A stretch of DNA of 64,000 bases from Gordius sp. MW1 (taxonomy: Eukaryota; Nematomorpha; Gordioida; Gordea; Gordiidae): positions 3,100,001-3,164,000 of the forward strand of contig OZ038529.1 of NCBI GenBank assembly GCA_964036665.1, written 5' to 3'. The position numbers and the translations under genes were made by a program. Positions 25,601 to 37,794 of this stretch are shown one piece after another (the first letter of the stretch is position 1; every line of letters starts with the position of its first letter). Under the pieces are notes generated by a model. The model was not told the origin of the DNA and did not search any database. It saw nothing but the letters and a program-made list of their open reading frames with translations.

Positions 25601-27515
25601 AAACGGTTAGGGTTGCAATTTTGATGAAGACAAGTTGGATGACATTAACGATGAGGAATTGAGAGAATGGGTAGCTAAGAGGTGTCGAGATGTTAAACAA
25701 GATGGCGCCCGTTACATAAATCGCATTAGAGCGTTGCTGGATCAAGCTATGCTCACCGAAGAAGAACGAAACCCACCGCTCACCCGCCGAACCATGAGAC
25801 ATGTATTTACCGTGGAACAAAAAGTTAGCCAAGTCCAATTTCAACCTAAATCTATAAAATTCACTAAATTAATGAGATAATTAAAAGGCTATTGAAGCGC
25901 TCAATTAATGATTAAAAGTTTTTTTTTCAAATTTATTATAAAAGCAGGCTAATTAATTTATTTTTTACAGGCCGAAGCTTCATCCCCGGATACCAACTCG
26001 GTAAAACAGAATTAATACATACAATAAATCCAGTTTTAGAGTCAAAAATAAATTTTTAAACCACTGAAAGAAACATATGAATTTATTGTGCTAAAACCTT
26101 TTCATATTTTTGTGATGGGTAAGGAGTCAGAGGACGACAGTTTTAATCGTTTAGACCTTCCACTGGGTAAAATAGAAAGGACGCGCATGAAAAATACCGG
26201 AGCCCAAGCGTATACAATACCAGGCCAACAACAAATGACCCTTACTCCTTCATTCTCGATTCAGGCCTACCCAGTGCACTTATTCGACTTTAATTATTCC
26301 CACCTATCGCGGGGTTTAAATGCTAAAAATTTTCAAAAGGGAGATTTTGACGATATTAATGCGGTGAGAAAATTGTCAAACAACCCTGATTGGTCCCTTT
26401 TTGCGGATCTACTTTGTCGCGCGAAGTCGATGGAGTTATACGATGAAACAGAACTGAATTACGTTTCTCGCGGATTTATATTATTACTGTCGCAATATCG
26501 GGAAGCTAAAAAGAAATATAAACACTGGAGACAGTCAAAGATGGCCGTAATTCGTCCGAAAAAGGATGAGTCGCAAATTTTTGAAGGAGTAGAAAGAAAG
26601 AGTTCGCTTTATTACCTAAAGAAATCACAAAAGGATTTGAGAGGTTTAATATTTATAAAATCAGAATTTAAAAATACTCGTTGAAAAGTATAATCGTGAC
26701 GACAACTTTTATTTATGCTAGATATATTGTCGGGTGGGGGTAGCAGTTTAAATAGCGGAGGGAATATGGCTGGTAAATCAATAACCTCTTCGATAACTGA
26801 TCAAAGTTCTGTGACCAGTTCAATTATGGTATACGCTTATTGCATATAGTTTAAATTTTATAATATATAACAAAATAATGTTGCTTTTAATACAAGAGAA
26901 TAAAATATTTATATAAATTATAATTTGTTTTGATTTTAAAGGATGAAAGTGGAGGCGATCGATTGATAAATGCTAAAATTAATATAATATCGCAAAAAGA
27001 TTCAAGTAGAGGAGACACCGATTGTTTGTACCTTAAATTTGGAGACACAGGCCCTGAAATTCCTCTCAAGAGCGTCAAAGAGTCAGCAAGCGGGTTGCTT
27101 ATAGCCATCGATAACGAATCCCCTAAATCATCTATATGTAACTAATAATTCACTACTCATTTTATTCAATTATTTAGGCTTTCCCTCTACCTCTTCGCTT
27201 AACAGTCATGACTCACAAACGGGATATCCCCTTACCCAGACTACCGGCTCAAGTCAACCGACCTTAGGCAAAACCGTGTCGAGTTGTGGTAATTATAGTG
27301 GCAAGAGCAGCGAAACTTATATAATCGAGCCAGAAGTAAAACCCTCACTACTTCCACCCAACTATAAGCACCTAGAAATCGAAAGTGACCATCAGCTGTT
27401 TCTTGGCAAGCCGACAAATAGTTTGAATATCGAAAATGAATGGGATCATTTCGCGGAGAGAATAAAGTCGCGAAGAAAATACATCAGAAATTCGACTAGC
27501 GAAAGCGCCGGATAA
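22658..27515 (+). CDS. Eight phase-consistent exons: unrecognised myosin tail or separate unknown gene
   Basis: Proposed exons: 22658-22819, 25362-25402, 25611-25823, 25971-26000, 26124-26643, 26722-26828, 26942-27137, 27178-27515 (TAA). Every junction is GT/AG. The entry phase fits the donor at 20053, giving a 1438-residue protein if joined. I recognise no family. Visible pieces are a basic stretch KKKRKRKKK, an acidic/charged block DEDKLDDINDEELREW, a 170-residue block ending in KKKYKHWRQSKM, and Ser/Thr/Gly-rich segments before WDHFAERIKSRRKYIR. No membrane segment is seen. An in-frame ATG at 22678 could start a separate gene. Weak points are the short exon 25362-25402, the alternative donor at 22788, and the acceptor of the 520-nt exon (26124 or 26127; the upstream open frame would break phase). 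The four exons from 26124 to the stop are the most secure. Confidence 0.6.
22832..22949. mobile_element. MITE family B, degenerate copy
   Basis: GTCATGTGAGTAGCCAGGGG at one end and ATGGTCACGCCCATGG at the other, with an eroded interior. Confidence 0.5.
23390..24560 (-). pseudogene. Decayed non-LTR (LINE) reverse transcriptase fragment
   Basis: Read on the minus strand, broken frames give WEQVIEARSRKIISTSHMQY and a downstream segment like the LEKAYDRVPRE region of LINE reverse transcriptases (plus-strand GCTTTCTCAAGATCGAGGAG). Many stops and frameshifts interrupt it. The same sequence, equally broken, recurs at 58320-58440, so both are copies of one dead LINE family. It sits inside the intron 22820-25361. 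Confidence 0.65.
25430..25581. mobile_element. MITE family B, copy upstream of exon 25611
   Basis: GCATGTAGCCAAGGGGGGG to GCTGGCAACGCCCATA, between the small exon ending at 25402 and the exon starting at 25611. It makes up most of that 208-bp intron. Confidence 0.75.
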
Positions 27516-30500
27516 ACTTATAGCCTCATTATACCTTTAATCAATACTGAAACTATAGAATGTTATAAAATTAGATTAATGAATTTAATACATACTATGA
27601 TTATGATTAATTTCAATATGGTTTTATATATAATTATTTATGCTAAATAACTTTTGCGATTAAAATAAAATAAATGCTTATAATAAAATTTGAATAGGAA
27701 ATTTAAAAGCGGTAAATCGTCTATTGCTCTAGATAGAATAAACTTTATTTAAAATTCACTTTTTTGCTTTATCTTAGATTTTCAATAAATTAAGCATGTA
27801 ATTATAGGTCGTAAGGCACCTTTTTATGTGGACATCATATTAGGCATTACATATAATGTTTGTAAAAAGGAATACTCAAAACTATTGATAATATAATGTT
27901 AAGATTTATTAATAATTGATGTGTATCATATAAAATTTTAAGGCGCCTAAACCAAAATATTTCATTTTATTCAATTGGTTATATTTTTACAACACATGTC
28001 TACAATAAAAACAACCAACAATCGGGTACGTATTTCTAATAGCGAATTTTAAGCTGAACGATAAAATAGTTTTAGTTGTTTTTCTAGTCGTTTGGGTGCT
28101 TGGCTAGATATGGGGGCCGGAGTGGAAGAGGAGCGAGATGAGATTAATGGAAGGGAGAGGATGATTTGTTAGTAAACATCGCTTAAGGGCTATGTAATAA
28201 TATATTCCTTTTTCCTAGACATAATAGGATGAATTTTAATGTGGGGAGGAGTTCAGAAAAACAGGATATAACTAAAAGTAAAGGTGTAACAAGAAAAGAA
28301 TTATTATTATGTAGATAAATAAATGGTCTGTAGAATTACATAAATTTTATTAAAAATAATTTAAAATAACGTTGGAATATAGCCTCAAAAAACGTTAAAA
28401 GGCTATTTTTGCACCTTTAACCTCATTAATCATAAAATGTGGTTTGGACGACGAGGAAAAAAACCAAAATATATTATTGTTCAGCATAAAGTTCTCTATC
28501 AGAATTATTTCTTAGATCATGGGATGTAAATCACATATTTAATTTTTCTAGACTTGTGTAATTCGACCTTAAGCTAACGATTGTTCAAATTATGCTTCTT
28601 TTATATAAGTCAAATAAAAATAATCATAAGATTGTTATATAAATAAAGAGTATATGTTGATTCCCATTATAATATTAGATTAGTCTCTTTTCCTCAACAC
28701 TTTTAAGATGATCGTTGAAACAGGAAACACTTTATAAAGGGAATGAGTAGACTGATAGTGTAGATTCCTAAATTGACAAAAAAATTAAATAAACATTGGC
28801 AGATAAAATAAAATTTGCTCCAATACAAGGATTGATTATAAAAATACTAAAGGCGAAAAAACCATATTGTTTGCTCTGGTAGGTTCCTAAGCAAACCTGA
28901 ATATAATATATACAACATTTTACATGAAAAGCTATAATAAAGAAATATTTAAAAATGATGTGTTATAAAATCAAATTCATTCACGTTCTAAAAAGTTGAA
29001 AATGTCAATTTTAATATAATTGAACAATTACAGTTGTTAATTTTTGTTTGCAACTTTTGGCTTTAGCAATTTAATTATAACGCAGTTTGCTTTTGAAATA
29101 TATTCTATAATCTAATATTGGTCTAAAATTACATGCACAACCTTAAGCTACTCTATAAGACCCCCACTCTAGGGTTAAAACAGGATTTAATTCAAAGATA
29201 GTAAAAAAGTACCTTTGTTATTTTGGGAGAGCAAATATCAAAAATTACAAAAATTTTAAGGCTATATAAATAAATTAATTAATATGGGCATATGCTATCT
29301 TTTACCTCCTATTTTCTTGGAAATATAAAACATACTGTCTTCAGAAATCTGTAGTCGAGGAACTACTCCGACTATAATTTGTTTTTTTTCTTAATATAAA
29401 TGATTGTTCCTTCATGAATTATTATAAGAAATTTTGCAAAACAGACATTAAGTTCACTATTCATTTTAAGCATACTTTAAACCATTGATTAATTTACGTA
29501 TCAGCATATAAGTTTCCATAATATTTATATGTCATTTGTTTGAATATTTTTTAACACTTCGCAAATATATATAGATTTTAAGTCGCTATACTTCTATAAG
29601 ATCACAAAGATTGTATAAACTTAGGTAAAATTTTAATAAAGAAAATTTCTTTAATTAATCTTCTTATACAATATGTTGCTATTACATATTTTATTCTTTT
29701 TTTTAGCAAATAATTCTTCCTAGTCATCTTATATGCGGGTGTTTAGTGCACAACTTTCAAAATATTATATGAATTATACATAGCATGAAGAATTGTATAA
29801 ATGTTAATGCGATATTTAAATTAGAAATTTTTTAATAAAAAAATAATTTAAAATTAATGTACAGAACTGTCGGCCAGCTCACTATGCGAAAAAAATTTCC
29901 AGCTAATAATTTAAATTAGTCAAAAATATTAATTTATAAATTCAAGTAGGGAGACCCTAATTAAGTCAGGATCTTAAGAGTCTTTGACGCTCTGCCCAAG
30001 TAAAATTGCTGGCTTTTTAATGTAAATATTTAATGTAGATTTGATTGCAAGCCTTGTCTCTACCTAGAGCATCCCAATTTTTAAATTTTCTGACCTTCAA
30101 GCCCCCCCCCTCTTTACCGCTAAAATTATTTTTTACACATGTTTTTACACTTGTTACATTGAATGGCGAAATGAACTAATTTGATTTTAATCTTTATGGA
30201 AAATTAAGTTTTCTTAGAGCATTAAATGAACCATAGATAATTAAAAACATTAAATAAAAAGCGATCAGTGCAAAATGTTTGCGACAAACTATTTAAATTA
30301 TGCATTTTATTATCATATACTTTTATACTATACTAGCCTAGTTTTATGATCATATCTTGTGCCTTTTTGCGCATTAACCATAATATTGCTTGCCATATGC
30401 GTCGACTCGTGCAATTTTTTTAATATTAAGTAAATTTTCCATTTTTCAATGTAGTATATATATTTTATAATTATTAAAAAGGGTTCAATTCATAATTAAT

Positions 30501-30638
30501 TGTAGCCCCACTAATATAATTAATTATATATTTAAAGTTTTTTAATGTTGGGTAATTTTTAGGCTCTAAATTTATAACATTTTTTTATCTGTTTGCATAT
30601 AGTTTTTAACTTTTTGTTATTGTTGCAATTAATTTTAG
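27516..30638. other. 3.1 kb AT-rich intergenic region
   Basis: No exon, repeat family copy or RNA gene can be supported. The 3' UTR and polyadenylation signals of the upstream gene (several AATAAA within 300 bp of 27515) and the promoter and 5' non-coding exon of the SLC12A9-like gene must lie here. Confidence 0.5.
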
Positions 30639-30640
30639 TC

Positions 30641-30649
30641 ATGAGATGA
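30641..30649 (+). promoter_or_regulatory. Minimal upstream ORF overlapping the SLC12A9 start
   Basis: ATGAGATGA is a two-codon reading frame whose stop overlaps the ATG of the main frame (30646). A TTTTAG just before it (30633-30638) looks like a splice acceptor, so the 5' UTR is probably spliced here and this would be the first AUG close to the start codon. Confidence 0.4.
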
Positions 30650-33600
30650 ATGAGAACACTTTGAATAATTTACCAAATACTTCTACACCAACAATGGCCA
30701 CTAACATAGAACCTTTTTATGAAACTCAAAATCATGAATCTGAAAATATTTCATTTAAGTCATTAGGCAAATCATCATCAACAAAATGGTTTGGGGCCAC
30801 TTCAGATTCACCTTATCCACCTTTTTGCCGCAAATTAAATGGTGACCAAAGTCCGTTGGTTGAAAATATTGTTATTGATCCTAATGCAACTCAAACTTCT
30901 GTAAATGCAAAGGTTATTTCCCTTACCTCTTTAAAAACGTCAGAAAAAGGATTGTCACCTGAAGCATCCTTGAGTGGAAATTCAGATACATCAGGGATGG
31001 TGACAAAACGTAAACTTCTATCAACAATTTCTGGGGTATTTGCCCCAGTTGCTCTCTCAATGTTCAGTGTATTACTATTTCTACGTCTTGGGTTTGTTGT
31101 GGGTCATGCTGGACTTGCATTTACATTTGTCATCTACTTACTCACTTACTTCATCCTTTTAACCACTGTAAGATATTTGAACATTTTATTCTACTTAAAT
31201 TTAATATTTTGATGTCTTAAGCTTGGCCATAAGACATAAACTCATTGTAGCTAATTTCATTTAATTATTCTATAAACTAATTTATTGATTATTTTTAAAT
31301 AATAAGTTTAATTTGAGTAAAGTATTTTATTAATTATAATGCTAAGTTAATATGCTTGTTAGCTTTTTATTTGGAAAGATGGTAAAGTAAATTTATAATG
31401 TAATTTTATTTTTTACAGAATTATATTATAATTCATGTCATAATATAATATTATCATAAAATCATATTTTAAATGGATAACAGTATTATATAGATAACCA
31501 AGTCATAATTTCTAATAGCTAACTGTAAAATTCTTTTTACCTTTTTCTCAAATGGTAACCTATGACCTACATTGTTAAAATCGAATTCCTCATAGCTGCG
31601 AAATTAAATACAAACGATAAAAATAAAAAGGCAATAATTTAATTGATCCTCTAGGTATTATCCGTAGCGGCGGTAGCCACGAACGGGGCGGTCGAAGGTG
31701 GGGGTGCCTACTTTATGATAAGCCGCACCCTAGGGCCCGAATTTGGGGGCGGAATCGGGGCGGTTTTTTTCGCGGCAAACGTCTTCAGCAGCGCCCTATA
31801 CACCGTGGGGTGCGCCGAAGCTTTGCTCGAAAGTTTTGGCCCGGGGGGTACTTACACCTCCGACTCTTCACCCTCAGGATCCAGCCCCGCCCACTTACCA
31901 GAAGGTCCGGGTTACGCCCTCTTGTACGCCACCGCGGTCAACGCCCTCAATTTGATCATATGCCTGAGCGGTAGTTCCGTCTTCGCCCGAGCCTCGCTCG
32001 CCGTTCTCACCGTCGTGGTGGGGTGCGCCGCCTCCGTACCCCTCAGTCTAATCCTACGCCCTACCCCCTGGTGCGTGCCCCTTCCCTCGAATAACGTGCT
32101 CGCCCATCCCCCACCTTCCCCTTTCTTACCCCCCAACGCTTCAACCCCGATCCCCATGATCTACGTTCCACCACCGTGCGGCAATTACACGGGTTTTAAC
32201 TGGGCCACCCTGACCCTCAACTTGGGGGCGGAGTACGGGCGGGATTATATGACGGGCTCGCCCGTCACCTTTATGACCGTGTTCGGGGTCGTATTTTCGG
32301 GCGCGACTGGTATCATGGCGGGTGCCAATATGTCGGGCGATTTAAAAAATCCGCAATCTTCCATTCCACGAGGAACGCTGCTCGCGGTCGCTTTCACCTT
32401 CGCCATTTACCTCGTCCTCTCCTTCCTAGTAGCTGGCTCCTCGAGTCGTTACCTCCTGCAAAACGATTACATTTTCCTAGCCCAAATTAACGTTTGGGCC
32501 CCCTTCGTTACGGTCGGTATACTCCTAGCTACCATAACCGCTGGACTCAGCAATCTCATGGGTATATTGTTCTTGCAGCTTTTTCGTTTGTTTGCACTAG
32601 AATGCCTTCGGGGTAGTGTTGCGAAAAAGGCTGGATTTTGTTGGGGTAACCTTGGGCTAAAACTTAGATTAAAGGTCGACTCAGGTCTGTTTTTCAAGTT
32701 TGGACAAAGCCAAGAGGTCAACTAAGAAATACAGACCAAGAAGCCTTTGACCACAAGGCAGCCAAACAAAACCCAGCCATTTTTACAACAGTACTTAAAA
32801 GAGACGGTTTAGTAGAAATGATCTGTTAATCTATTTTTTCTAAGGGTTGGTAGCGAAGGGTTTAATCGCCATTCAACTTGTTGGGGGGGCCCTAATTAAT
32901 ATAATCTTACTTTAAGACTGTGTTTAAAAGTGAGCTTTTTTACGTATGGGGCTGGAACTACGTTGGAGTACCATATGAGTGAGTGTATTTGCCGAATCAG
33001 ACCGTAGGGGCAGCTTTGTGATTAACTTCAAGCGAAAAATAAGATCGTGTGGCTTTATTTACATCAACGAACGCGTTATTCAGATCAGATCCATGAGACT
33101 TGGCTCTTTCTTATATTCACATAGACTTTTAATATAGAGATGGGCGAACAGCTGATGAATATGAGTAAGGGTGTAGTCCACCATGTTAAAAAAGTAAGGC
33201 ATGCTGAATTTAAACATTTACCTTCAAGATAATATCAACTAACAAATGCCCTTTACAAAAAACGTATGTTTGATGATTGTTTCTTTTGAAAGTGGAAATA
33301 TAGGTAAAATTGTGTACACCATCTTAATGGCATATTATTGAAACTTACTTAAAATGGCCGACAGAGTTGCTTAATAAACTTCAAAGCAAAAAACAGCTTT
33401 TCGCTAGTCAATAGTCTTAGTCTATGATTTAAGGCAATAAATATTAAATAACGATATGGGCGTAGCCGGGGGGGGGGCAGCGAGGGTCGGCTGCCCCCCT
33501 CTAAATCCAAAAATTTGTTGAAATTTATTAAAATTATGGCTAAAATTTCAAAAAAAGATCATTTAGCCCCTCCCTAAATCATTATTGTCCCCCCTTCTAA

Positions 33601-36600
33601 TTCCAATGCTGGCTACGCCCATGACCGACATTAATGAATCAAATCACCAGGAGCTTCTCGTGTATTGGAGGCCGTGGCTCGCGACCGAATTTTTGGGTCG
33701 GTCTTGAACCGTTTGACCTGGACTACTAAATCGGGTAACCCCATCCCGGCCGTTTTGGTATCTTGGCTCCTCGTTCAAGCCGTGATCACCATGGGTTCCC
33801 TCAACCGTATTGCGGGTGTGACCACCGTATTTTTCCTACTATCCTACCTCGCCATCAACGTTTCTTGCTGTGCCCTGGAACTGGCTTCGGCCCCAAATTT
33901 TAGGCCCTCCTTCAAGTATGTTTTCTCCACCCACGCTCATGGACATGCGGCCCACATTTATGCTTTTGAACAGCGTTTTAAAAACGGTTGGGTTTTGTTC
34001 GGTCACCCTTTGGTTTAACCAACACCAACGGTCGACTCTGGTCAGTTTTTAAAATTTCGACTAAGCCTAGGGTTCGACTAAGAAAAACAAACCAAAATAC
34101 CTTTCGTCTGTTTATGTTTAGTCGACTAACACCGAATGTCGACCAAAAAACCCGGAGCCGTTATTACAACACTACTTTTGAAATAGCTTCTATTCCGTTA
34201 TTTAAGGGTTGTTTCTTAGGAATCAGGGCTAGGTATAGGCAGATATGGTAAAAGGTTAGAGAACATCTCAAGATTGAGGAAATGAGAATGTAGCCCTTAA
34301 AATTATGATTTAAAACTGACAAGCTACTGAGCGACAATGCAAATAAAAGTTTCTATAATTTGTTGTAAAATGGAATCTAACAAATTTCTTGAGGCACTTA
34401 ATAAATTAATATTATAATTATGGATATTTAGATTAAAAAATTTGCTATAAATATATATGATTTTGCCATAAGTCACTTATGAACCGAAGCAATAAATTAA
34501 CTACATAATAATGCAGACGATAATTCTAACCTACGATATATTTTACTCCCCTCAGATATTTTACCTGGTACACCGCCCTCTCGGGTTCCCTAGCCTGTTT
34601 GTTCATGATGTTCGTGGTAACGCCCACTTTCTCCACCCTCGGACTGGTTATATGCGCCGCCCTCGTCCTGACCCTACACTGGAAAACGCCCGCCGCCTCC
34701 TGGGGCTCCCTCAGTCAAGCCCTTCTCTTCCACCAGGTACGGAAGTATTTGTTGCTCTTGGACCCGAGGAAAGAACACGTCAAATATTGGCGGCCTCAAA
34801 TACTACAATTGGTCGCCGATCCTCGAACTTGTTGCGAACTCATCGATTTCGCCAACGATCTCAAGAAGAGCGGCCTTTTCGTGGTCGGGCACGTTAGCCT
34901 CAGGCGCCCCACCCTTTCCGTGGGTAAGCTCCAATCGCATGTGTCTTGGTTTGTACCAACCAATCGCTTGCGTCTTTTGGATTTTTTTTCACCAATCGCG
35001 ACTGTCTTCTGGTTTGTTTCCACCAATCGCGTGCGTCTTATGGGTTTTTTTTCCACCAAACGCATTCGCTCGGGTTTAGGATGACGTTTTTTTGTTTTAC
35101 CCTTTTGTCGGTTCTCAAAACTCAATTGATAAATTTTTGCTTTTAAAATTGAAAGTTTGATTAATAAAATACCTTATAATTTAAGAAAAAATTGTTTTAA
35201 CCGTTTGTTATAAACTTGTAAGTGTATTTTTTATGTTGTATTAGAGATTTCTTGTATTCAGGTGTGCGTTTGGATAATGATGCCATAACCACCTGTTTCT
35301 AAATAATTTAAATACATTAGTTCATTTTCGAGATTTTAAGTCTAATTAATTTTGCCTTATAACTTAACATATAGCTAAAATCTTAATTGTCTTATCCTTA
35401 TTTTATTTTGGACAATGAATACCCTGCATTTTTTGATGCAATTATTGAAAGTAGTATATAACATTGCTTGCATTTGTAATTTCAGCGTCCGATCAAAAAT
35501 CTCCGGGGAATATTATGTCGGAAAACACCGATACGATAGCCGCCGAGCTGCCTTATTGGCTGGCTCTGATGGATAGTTTGAAGGTTAAAGCATTCGTTGA
35601 ATTGACTAGCAGCGAGAGCATCCGTGAAGGGTGTAGTCAATTGATGAGACTTTCGGGTCTGGGAGCCATGAAACCAAATACCATTATATTAGGTTTTTAA
35701 CATGATTGCTTTTTTCGATTCTATTCATGTTTTCATCTTTCTGAGTAAAGCTTTAATATCTCTGCAATTTTAACTTGGAATTTCAACTGTGGTCTAATTT
35801 TAGCTCAGTCGCTTATTCAAGTCATGAAAATAATTTAACTTTTGCTTTACTTATGAAAATATTGGAGTGAATCCTAAACGCCGTGTTTTTTTATTTACTC
35901 CACTGGTCATGCTGAATTATTATAGACTCGGATGACAACAATGTTGTCAAAACTTTTAACTGTTTTGTATTATTAATATTCAAGCTTTAACACTTAAATC
36001 TCTGCATTAATTTTAATTCAAACGTCCCAAAATTTTCTTAACGGCAATTATCCTCATAATCGCGCAGGTTTTTTGGACGATCGGGCTCCCAAAGATAGCT
36101 TCTTATCCAAGCCTCAACTCTTCAGAAATCGCCGACCGAGGGGCATAGAGGTGCCCGGTGCAAATCCCGACCCCACGCCTCAATCGACCCCAAAAAACTG
36201 GCCACCCTTAGATCCCTGGTGGTGGTCGTCACGCCCTTCCCGGACCCTAGCGAGACCGCTTACGCCCTCACCTTCGACCCCTAACCTCATTCCTGACACC
36301 ATTGGGGGTGAGGATTCTGTTTTCATCCCCTCAGAGGACCTTTCCCACATCGGACCATCCCTGAGGCTGGGCCCGCTCGAGTACATTGGTATACTGCGAG
36401 ACGCATTAGCCATGAACAAAAATCTTGTTTTGGCCCGCAATTTTTCGGACTTGGATAAGCGAACCCTTCTATTCCCCCCTCCTCCACCCTCAACCCCTTC
36501 TTCTGTGGGGGGTAGGAAGAGGCCGACCGGAGGGCCCCGTTGTTACATAGACGTTTGGTTGCAAGATTTTTTTCAACCCGCCCAGCCGCCGACCTACGAT

Positions 36601-37143
36601 AGCCCAGCCACCCTGTTCCTCCTGCAATTGGCTTGCGTCCTTAACATGGTACGCGCTTGGAATGGGCGCTCTGCCCTTCGCGTTTTTATCTGCCTCGACC
36701 CTCAACTCCAAGACCCCGCCCTCCACGAGGCTCACCTTAAATCTCTCCTCGCCCAGCTCCGTATACCCGCCCAAGTCCACGTCGTAGAATGGAACGTGCG
36801 ACGCCATTTTTTCCCTCACCCCCCTCAGTCTCAGGACGGGGCAGCCTCCCTCCACGATCTGACCCCCTCAGCTTTTCTGGATTATCTGGGGTACGCGAAT
36901 CGTCTCGTAGCCAAGTACTCGCCCCCCAAAGGGGCGGGCTCTACCAATTTGGGCGGTGCCGCCTCATCTCACAACTTCATCCCTACGGCCGTATTGTTTG
37001 CCTACCTTCCGCCCCCACCCCCAGCAGACGCGATTGAGGGTGAGGCGGGGGCATTTTTAGCCCAACTCGAAATTTTGACTCGCAACTTACCGCCCACTTG
37101 TATGGTACACGGGATTAGCACCGTCACTACCACCATGCTTTAA
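30646..37143 (+). CDS. SLC12A9: SLC12A9-like cation-chloride cotransporter-family protein
   Basis: Polytopic membrane transporter of the SLC12 family, most like the SLC12A9 (CIP1/CCC6) branch. Exons 30646-31167, 31655-32561, 33651-33915, 34556-34923, 35486-35692 and 36068-37143 join in phase to 1114 aa, longer than the roughly 914-aa human protein, mainly through an extended Ser/Thr-rich N-terminus. Diagnostic stretches: [20 protein letters not shown] (TM1), [60 protein letters not shown], then the cytosolic tail with [29 protein letters not shown] and [22 protein letters not shown] sits in the large extracellular loop as a likely glycosylation site. The tail contains a long Pro-rich linker (36130-36300) and ends at TAA 37141-37143. 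Exon 1 is AT-rich; exons 2-6 prefer C-ending codons. Transport substrate is not predictable; human SLC12A9 is mainly known as a modulator of other family members. Confidence 0.95.
32615..32792. mobile_element. MITE family A, copy in SLC12A9 intron 2
   Basis: AGTGTTGCGAAAAAGGCTGG to CCATTTTTACAACAGT, starting 53 bp after the donor at 32562. Confidence 0.75.
33454..33623. mobile_element. MITE family B, copy in SLC12A9 intron 2
   Basis: ATATGGGCGTAGCCGGGGG to GCTGGCTACGCCCATG. Its end lies only 27 bp before the exon at 33651, so the branch point of that intron is probably inside or at the edge of the element. Confidence 0.85.
33973..34173. mobile_element. MITE family A, copy in SLC12A9 intron 3
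   Basis: AGCGTTTTAAAAACGGTTGG to GCCGTTATTACAACACT, beginning about 57 bp after the donor at 33916. Open frames extending from exon 3 into it are readthrough artefacts. Confidence 0.75.
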
Positions 37144-37736
37144 TGACACGAAACAAATTAAATTAAATTATTTAATTTTACTTCAAATTTTATACTATCA
37201 ATAAGTTTATTTATTGTTCATTAAAACATACATTTTTTGTAAAGATGAAAATGGATCAAGATTGTCGATATCTTGAATACATTAAATTAACGTGTAATTT
37301 AATTGATTTTATTTAAAATGCATCCGGCTTTACGTCGCGCCACAAGTGTCACAACATATCACATCAATCCTCACATTGTTTTGATTTTTAAATCTTATTT
37401 ATTTTTCACGACAATTTGTCTATTATTCGCGTAATCATATTTTCTTTAGTTATTTCCTTGATTTGTGTATTATTTTTTAGTTTTTTTTAATTGATATATG
37501 TTCTCGTACGCCTAGCCCTTGCCAAACATCAAATCACGCTTAGTTTTAATCGTGGCACTTGCTATATAATATTGCCAACGGTTAGACGAGTTGTCAATTT
37601 GTGAACTCTGTGTATGATTTATTTTAAATAAATATTTAAAACTTTTTTGATTTTTATCGCGTATTATAAAATTATGTTTACTATCCTTTTTATCAAATCC
37701 TTTATAACATAGTTTGTAAATGTTATTGGACTATAT

Positions 37737-37745
37737 TATATAAAC
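37737..37745 (+). promoter_or_regulatory. TATA box of the Kunitz gene
   Basis: TATATAAAC-type motif about 55 bp before the ATG at 37795, a plausible spacing for a short 5' UTR. Confidence 0.4.
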
Positions 37746-37794
37746 CTTATTTACATAAAAGTTTAAAAAGAATGCTAGTTTAGATAGAACTCCA

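Noticed and set aside
26088-26123. Upstream extension of the 520-nt exon (TYEFIVLKPFHIFVMGK)
   Set aside because: Joining it requires an acceptor in the wrong phase for the preceding exon. The acceptor at 26123 keeps phase, though this remains a weak point of the model.
33870-35146. Several overlapping open frames in the SLC12A9 region
   Set aside because: They are shadow frames of the GC-rich exons or readthrough into a MITE.
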